From Actinernus sp. WN-2022 (lineage: Eukaryota > Cnidaria > Anthozoa > Actiniaria > Actinernidae), in NCBI GenBank assembly GCA_030867875.1, contig JAOWCC010001634.1, positions 36,971,867 through 37,035,866 of the forward strand: 64,000 bases of DNA, written 5' to 3'. This document shows positions 62,990 to 64,000 of this stretch, piece after piece; the stretch's first letter is position 1, and each line of letters begins with the position of its first letter. A model generated the notes under the pieces. It did not search any database, was not told where the DNA came from, and saw nothing but the letters and a program-made list of their open reading frames with translations. A program made the position numbers and the translations under genes.

Positions 62990-64000
62990 TATTACGTATT
63001 CCGTTAGTGTTATATTTATAATTTTTAGCCATAAACTGAAATAAGTAACTGAATAAATAACTAAATATATAGAGGATATGACACGGTAGTTTGAAGATAA
63101 TGAAGTTTATTTGAGAGTCAAAAAAATTTCACCGGACTGTGCGCAGCGAACGAGCGAAATACTTTGGACTCGAGAGGATAAACTTCAGTCATACTGATCT
63201 TCAAACACCGTACAATGTTCTTTTTATTATATGGACAATTAAACTGCTCTAAAAACTCTTATTTATTCAATTTACTTACTGTCAGGAGCCCATTACCTGT
63301 TACTGTATATTGTTTGTCAGTGCAAATATTTGAACATCGTGATCTTTAGTTTTTTAAGCTCTTCTGGGGAGTTTCATCGGGTTTTCTTGTCTCTTTGTTG
63401 CAGTCGAGAAAATCTTGTTTTTTTTGCTCGGAATTAAATTGACGTCTTCGATATTTTCACTAAAATACGCTACTATACTCAATACACGGATGCAGTTTCG
63501 TATGAGTTCTGAGTGGTTTACTTCTCAGTAAAATACTATCGTCCATATATAATCGTATTATTTATCTATGCATAACTAATAAAAAAACGTTTTTCGTATC
63601 TTTTGGCGCCAAAATGGCGCGAACGCGAAACTCGCCACAGTCCTTCTTGACTACTACTCGGCCAAGATGGCGGACGCGACGATGCGTGACATTTATATTC
63701 GGTCTTGTTTGGCTTTCAGATGAAGTAGGTTTTCGTATAAGCGGTTCCCTATTTTGTATGATATCACTCAACATACACCAGTGAAGCACATCAAAAAGCT
63801 TTTAACAGGTCAGCCAGGAAAAATTATCGAAACCGACAGGACAGAAACCCGAGAATCGAGATCAAATATCAAGGGCTGAATCAGGCTAAAAACACAATGG
63901 CCACACGCGATACTCAAGTCGTAGATGGGCTGACTTCTATGGAAGGCAAGTTCAAAAACAAAGATGGCTTAACGATATTCACAAGGCAATGGAAATCAGA
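62990..64000. other. Terminal kilobase without a recognisable gene
   Basis: The sequence is AT-rich. A 75-codon minus-strand frame (63562-63789) has no recognised domain or splice context. I see no inverted repeats of note. Confidence 0.4.

Overview
The window looks like a repeat-dense piece of an animal genome, most likely a cnidarian (anthozoan). I infer this from broken host-type genes (a THAP-domain gene, a P2X7-C-terminal-like gene), from spliceosomal GT/AG exon boundaries, and from the mobile elements present: a DIRS-type tyrosine-recombinase retroelement, Penelope-like elements, CR1/L2-like LINE 3' ends, a Ty3/Gypsy-like element with an envelope-like gene, and many non-autonomous terminal-inverted-repeat (TIR) elements. 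No prokaryotic operon, CRISPR array, rRNA or convincing tRNA is visible.

Region 1 (1 to about 8270) differs in texture: compact, gene-dense, and full of long T and A runs. On the minus strand an uninterrupted 967-codon frame enters from the left edge. It carries the N-terminal region and first exonuclease motifs of a protein-primed family B DNA polymerase of the Polinton/Maverick-adintovirus kind. Three more minus-strand genes (two small paralogues and a GRF zinc-finger protein) each have a TATA-like box 26-50 nt before the ATG. The plus strand between them holds unrecognised open frames and a row of polypyrimidine-AG splice acceptors downstream of a leader with a good donor. This is best read as part of an integrated large-DNA-virus-like element. 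The rest (capsid, ATPase, integrase if present) would lie left of the window.

Region 2 (about 8270-24000) is a decayed Ty3/Gypsy-type element and a second related block. The order is integrase and chromodomain remnant, an unknown frame, a spliced envelope-like gene, and a small RING-finger gene. The second block adds an SGNH-hydrolase frame directly before the envelope gene. Envelope-like remnants occur four times and the RING gene twice. Long AT-rich LTR-like sequence follows each block. A fragment of a Penelope-like element ends in a structured hairpin.

Region 3 (about 24000-41500) has a degenerate dispersed repeat, many TIR and foldback elements (some with captured exons), a frameshifted THAP gene, and a truncated P2X7-like gene.

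Region 4 (41545-47813) is one Penelope-like insertion: two copies head to head, 3006-bp arms that look identical, a 150-bp spacer, and 13-bp target-site duplications.

Region 5 (about 49000-62600) is a DIRS-type retroelement (gag-like zinc knuckle, reverse transcriptase, RNase H, tyrosine recombinase) broken by nested insertions: poly-G TIR elements, a TGACGTCA element, LINE tails, and a Mutator-like element that itself contains a further element. The last kilobase has no recognisable gene.

For the virus-like and retrovirus-like genes only short motifs are quoted; frames are described as they stand.
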